A stretch of DNA of 64,000 nucleotides. Origin: Streptomyces polyasparticus. Its GTDB lineage: Bacteria > Actinomycetota > Actinomycetes > Streptomycetales > Streptomycetaceae. The stretch is from the NCBI RefSeq assembly GCF_014493765.1, contig NZ_JACTVJ010000004.1, forward strand, positions 62,001-126,000, read 5' to 3'. Position 1 is the stretch's first letter; every line of letters begins with the position of its first letter. Shown piece by piece: positions 61,371-64,000 of this stretch. Below the pieces are notes generated by a model that saw only the letters and a program-made list of their open reading frames with translations, ran no database searches and was not told the origin of the DNA. The position numbers and the translations under genes are program-made.

Positions 61371-62329
61371 GCGCCGGCTCCTTCGGCTTCGGCGAGCAGC
61401 GCGCGGCCGCGCTCGATCAGGCCGGCCAGCTCCTTGACCTGTTCCTCGGTGGGTTCGTGCAGCGGGGTGCGCACCTCGCCGACCTCGATGCCGCCGAGGC
61501 GTACGCCCGCCTTCACCAGGGCGACCGCGAACCCGCGGCCCTGGTTGCGGAGTTCGACGAAGGGCCGGTAGAAGCCGTCGACGAGGCGGTTCGCGGTCGC
61601 GTCGTCACCGGAGTTGAGGGCGCGGTGGAAGGCCTGGGCGATGTCGGGCGCGAAGCAGAACACCGCGGAGGAGTACAGCGAGACGCCGATCCCGCGGTAC
61701 GCGAGGCCGGTGAGCTCGGCGGTCGGCAGGCCGTTGAAGTAGAGGAAGTCCTCGGCGTCGGGGGTGCCCGAGGTGCGGACCGTGCTGACGATCCGCTGCA
61801 TCAGATCCATGTCGCCGAGACCGTCCTTGAACCCGATGATCTTCGGGTGCGCGGCGAGCTCGACCACGGCCTCGGGCGTGAAGACCGCGTTGTCCCGCTG
61901 GTAGACGATCACGTCGAGCGAGGTGGCGTCCGCGAGCGCGCGATAGTGCGCGAGGAGCCCCTGCTGCTCGGCCTTGACGAGATACGGCGGCAGCGCGAGC
62001 AGCCCGTCCGCGCCGGCCTCCTCGGCGAGCTTCGCGTACGTGACCGCCAGCGCCGTGCCGTATCCCGCGCCCGCGATCACGGGCACGCGGCCCTCGGCCG
62101 CCTCGACCGCCGCGGCCACACACGCCTGGAACTCCTCGGGCGTCACCGCGTGGAACTCACCCGTGCCGCAGACGGCGAACACCGCCGCACCACCCGCCTC
62201 GACGCCCGCGCGCACATGCGCGCGGAAGGCATCGAGGTCGAGACCGCCGCCGGGACCGAACGCGGTCACGGGAAAGAACAACGGTCCACTGGGGATGCCG
62301 AGTCGAGCGGCGAGCGGGGCTGACGTCAC
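61367..62329 (-). CDS. kdgD: 5-dehydro-4-deoxyglucarate dehydratase
   Basis: A 320-residue DHDPS-superfamily TIM-barrel. It converts 5-keto-4-deoxy-D-glucarate to 2,5-dioxopentanoate with loss of CO2 and water. The Schiff-base lysine is in KIIGFKDGLGDMDL, the tyrosine in DVIVYQRDN, and GTGEFHAVTPEEF is the substrate carboxylate loop characteristic of KdgD. The GTG at 62329 has GGGAGAG upstream. The product is the substrate of the dehydrogenase encoded at 43.5-45.0 kb. Confidence 0.92.
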   Translation of the reverse strand: MTSAPLAARLGIPSGPLFFPVTAFGPGGGLDLDAFRAHVRAGVEAGGAAVFAVCGTGEFHAVTPEEFQACVAAAVEAAEGRVPVIAGAGYGTALAVTYAKLAEEAGADGLLALPPYLVKAEQQGLLAHYRALADATSLDVIVYQRDNAVFTPEAVVELAAHPKIIGFKDGLGDMDLMQRIVSTVRTSGTPDAEDFLYFNGLPTAELTGLAYRGIGVSLYSSAVFCFAPDIAQAFHRALNSGDDATANRLVDGFYRPFVELRNQGRGFAVALVKAGVRLGGIEVGEVRTPLHEPTEEQVKELAGLIERGRALLAEAEGAGA

Positions 62330-62687
62330 GGGCTCTCTCCCTGGGCACGGCGGACTCCGGTGCACCGATACCGCTTCCCGTGCACGTTTCTGATCCGCGT
62401 CTACATTTCTGAACAGGCCCACGCTAAGGCGCCCCAATGGCGCGGGTCAAGCGCCCAGCTCAGCCTCATCATCTGCGAATTCGCCACCCACGGCAGCGCC
62501 TTGGCGCCCCTCGCACCCTCTTGACGCAGAGGCCGAGTGATCCTTAGCGTGTCCATGGATGTGAATGGCGTACAGGCATACGTCCATCGGGTACGTGCCG
62601 GTGCCTCCACGCCCCCCGCGCGTATACGTTCGTGTCCGACGCCGGCCCAGGCACCGGACCCGACCCAGGCACCCGAGGAGACCACCC
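62330..62687. promoter_or_regulatory. Divergent control region of the uronate/glucarate genes
   Basis: This 358-base region lies between the divergent kdgD operon and udh gene. It has a direct repeat TTTCTGA at 62387-62393 and 62406-62412, 19 bases apart, and TGCAC pairs around 62361-62385. These are candidates for an IclR- or GntR-type regulator site. No gene is credible. Confidence 0.5.
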
Positions 62688-63506
62688 ATGCCCGCTCCCC
62701 GCACCGTTCTGCTCACCGGCGCCGCCGGCGGTCTCGGCACCCTGATGCGCGGACTGCTGCCCGCGTACGGCTATGAGCTCCGGCTGCTCGACATGGTCGC
62801 GATCGAGACCGCCGAGGGCGAGCCCGCCGCGATCAAGGCGGACCTCGGTGACAAGGAGGCGCTGCGCGAGGCGGTGCGCGGGGTGGACGCGATCATCCAT
62901 CTCGCGGGCATCTCCCTGGAGTCGACCTTCGACAAGATCCTCGCGGCCAACTTCGAGGGCACGTACAACCTGTACGAGGCGGCGCGCGAGGAAGGCGTAC
63001 GGCGGATCGTGTTCGCCTCCTCGAACCACGCCGTCGGCTTCACGCCCCGGCCGCGCGAGGGCGACCCGCTGATCCCGATCGACACCCCGCGCCGACCGGA
63101 CACGCTCTACGGTCTGTCGAAGTCGTTCGGCGAGGATCTCGCCCAGTTCTACTGGGACAAGCACGGCATCGAGACCGTGTCCGTCCGGATCGGCTCCTGC
63201 TTCATGGAGCCCACGTCGGTGCGCATGCTCTCGGTCTGGATGTCGCCCGGCGACGGCGCGCGCCTCTTCGACGCGGCGCTCACGGCGCCCGAGGTCGGCC
63301 ACACCGTGGTCTATGGCTCCTCCGCCAACACCCGGCTGTGGTGGGACCTTTCGAGCGCCCGGGCGCTCGGGTACAAGCCGCAGGACGACTCGGAGCAGTA
63401 CGCCGAGAAGCTCATCGCCGAACAGGGCGAACTCTCCGACGACAACCCGGACCACGCGTACCTGGGCGGCCACTTCTGCACGAACCCGCCCATCTGGCCG
63501 TACTGA
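62688..63506 (+). CDS. Uronate dehydrogenase (NAD-dependent SDR)
   Basis: A 272-residue extended short-chain dehydrogenase. It has the NAD-binding GAAGGLGTLMRGLL, IIHLAGISLEST, SSNHAVGF and the catalytic YGLSKSFGEDL (YxxxK), plus RIGSCF, as in uronate dehydrogenases that oxidise glucuronate or galacturonate to aldaro-lactones. GAGGAGACC lies upstream of the ATG. Divergent placement with KdgD supports an oxidative uronate pathway. The glucarate dehydratase and lactonase are not in the window. Confidence 0.87.
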   Translation: MPAPRTVLLTGAAGGLGTLMRGLLPAYGYELRLLDMVAIETAEGEPAAIKADLGDKEALREAVRGVDAIIHLAGISLESTFDKILAANFEGTYNLYEAAREEGVRRIVFASSNHAVGFTPRPREGDPLIPIDTPRRPDTLYGLSKSFGEDLAQFYWDKHGIETVSVRIGSCFMEPTSVRMLSVWMSPGDGARLFDAALTAPEVGHTVVYGSSANTRLWWDLSSARALGYKPQDDSEQYAEKLIAEQGELSDDNPDHAYLGGHFCTNPPIWPY

Positions 63507-63595
63507 CCCGGGGTACGGCCGCGCCTGCCGCCGGGCGTCGCCGCCCCGCCGAAATCCGGTGTACGCCGCCGTGGTGCGCGCTCTAGTCTCCGGGC

Positions 63596-63817
63596 ATGCC
63601 GAAACCCCACGGATTCCGTTACGAGCAGCACGGCGACGCGACCGTCACGATCACCCACCGCGGCCGCGCCGCGGGGACGCTGCGCGGTGCGCGGGCGCAG
63701 AAGTTCCTGGCCGAAGTGACCTCGGGCGACGAGCAGTTGGTCATGGCCCGCTGGACGGGCGCGTACAAGTTCGGCAACGAACGCACCGCCCGCAACCACC
63801 CCCGCAACCGGGGCTGA
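63596..63817 (+). CDS. Small conserved hypothetical protein
   Basis: A 73-residue basic protein: beta-rich start (GFRYEQHGDATVTITHRGRAAGTLRG), then AQKFLAEVTSGDEQLVMARWTGAYKFGNER and a short Arg/Asn/Pro tail. No known catalytic or DNA-binding motif. Similar small proteins occur widely in Streptomyces, as far as I can recall. Its stop codon lies within the left arm of the shared terminator at 63811-63842. Confidence 0.72.
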   Translation: MPKPHGFRYEQHGDATVTITHRGRAAGTLRGARAQKFLAEVTSGDEQLVMARWTGAYKFGNERTARNHPRNRG

Positions 63818-63842
63818 GCCGCACGAGGGGACGGCTCAGCCC
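63811..63842. terminator. Terminator shared by convergent genes, overlapping both stops
   Basis: A perfect 11-bp stem (GGGCTGAGCCG, 63811-63821 with 63832-63842) and a ten-base loop contain the stop codon of the small plus-strand gene in one arm and that of the minus-strand gene in the other. Confidence 0.85.
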
Positions 63843-64000
63843 GGGGCGGGGACGTTGGTCTTGGTGATCTCGCCGACCTTGCAGGAGCCGGCCGACGGCG
63901 CCTTCTGGCCGGCACCGACGACATAGGAGCCCCTGGTCTCGCCGGGCCAGGTGGCACCGGGCGCGATCTGGGACTGGATCACCAGGCCCTCCGCGCGGAG
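63836..64000 (-). CDS. C-terminal end of an uncharacterised (probably exported) protein
   Basis: This partial gene runs off the right edge; 54 residues of the C-terminus are seen, reading LRAEGLVIQSQIAPGATWP, then ...GSYVVGAGQKAPSAGSC and ending TNVPAPG. The pattern (EGL, then PG and G-YVVGAG) recalls a PASTA-like domain of cell-wall proteins, but this is weak evidence. The start and identity lie outside the window. Confidence 0.6.
   Translation of the reverse strand, partial: LRAEGLVIQSQIAPGATWPGETRGSYVVGAGQKAPSAGSCKVGEITKTNVPAPG

Overview
The window is high-GC DNA with densely packed genes, stop/start overlaps (ATGA, GTGA, TGATG), many GTG starts and long GC-rich hairpins between genes. 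With a SARP regulator, ectABCD, a large cobalamin cluster and LAxTG sorting signals, this points to a Streptomyces chromosome. The gene order resembles the S. coelicolor region around pitH2, cob and ectABCD as I remember it; I could not check that by search. I see no tRNA, rRNA, CRISPR array or intact insertion sequence.

Layout. 0.1-7.4 kb: housekeeping and accessory genes (beta-propeller-like membrane protein, YpfJ-type zinc peptidase, VOC protein, a large hypothetical, alpha/beta hydrolase, class II aldolase, secreted GH25 lysozyme). 7.5-9.1 kb: a PiT phosphate transporter behind a PHO-box-like direct repeat, plus a small membrane protein and a strong terminator. 9.2-28.4 kb: a cobalamin riboswitch followed by cobD-cobQ-cobN-chlID-cobO-cobB-cobI, a ZIP transporter on the opposite strand, an inverted-repeat element, then cobM-cobL-cbiG/cobJ-cobH-cbiX-cobC and a terminator. 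28.6-36.5 kb: an LAxTG surface protein, a ComB-like phosphatase, an amidohydrolase, a class V aminotransferase and ectABCD. 36.6-39.4 kb: ECF sigma/anti-sigma pair and a second class V aminotransferase. 39.5-43.5 kb: FrnE-like oxidoreductase, GlxA-type regulator divergent from an MFS pump, and an AbrB-led toxin-antitoxin-like pair. 43.5-46.4 kb: 2,5-dioxovalerate dehydrogenase divergent from an IclR regulator and GNAT. 46.6-52.6 kb: SigE-family sigma and membrane partner, a membrane protein with histidine kinase and response regulator, and a class B penicillin-binding protein. 52.6-60.1 kb: purine permease, metallo-hydrolase, TIGR03086 protein, MFS protein and an AfsR-like SARP-NB-ARC-TPR regulator. 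60.2-63.5 kb: uronate/glucarate catabolism (TIM-barrel-like protein, KdgD, uronate dehydrogenase). The right edge cuts a minus-strand gene.

How it works together. The cob block covers most of corrin ring modification, cobalt insertion, adenosylation, amidation and aminopropanol attachment, and mixes markers of the early (CbiX, CbiG) and late (CobN with ChlID) cobalt-insertion routes. KdgD and uronate dehydrogenase at 61-63 kb and the dioxovalerate dehydrogenase at 44 kb are steps of one oxidative uronate/glucarate route to 2-oxoglutarate. ectABCD makes ectoine and 5-hydroxyectoine.

The most unusual features are a 22-codon ORF between the cobalamin riboswitch and cobD, a 33-bp tandem repeat that multiplies the cobL start site, a 186-bp element with perfect 22-bp inverted ends between the ZIP gene and cobM, and a recurring pattern of 30-36-bp tandem duplications at four separate loci.
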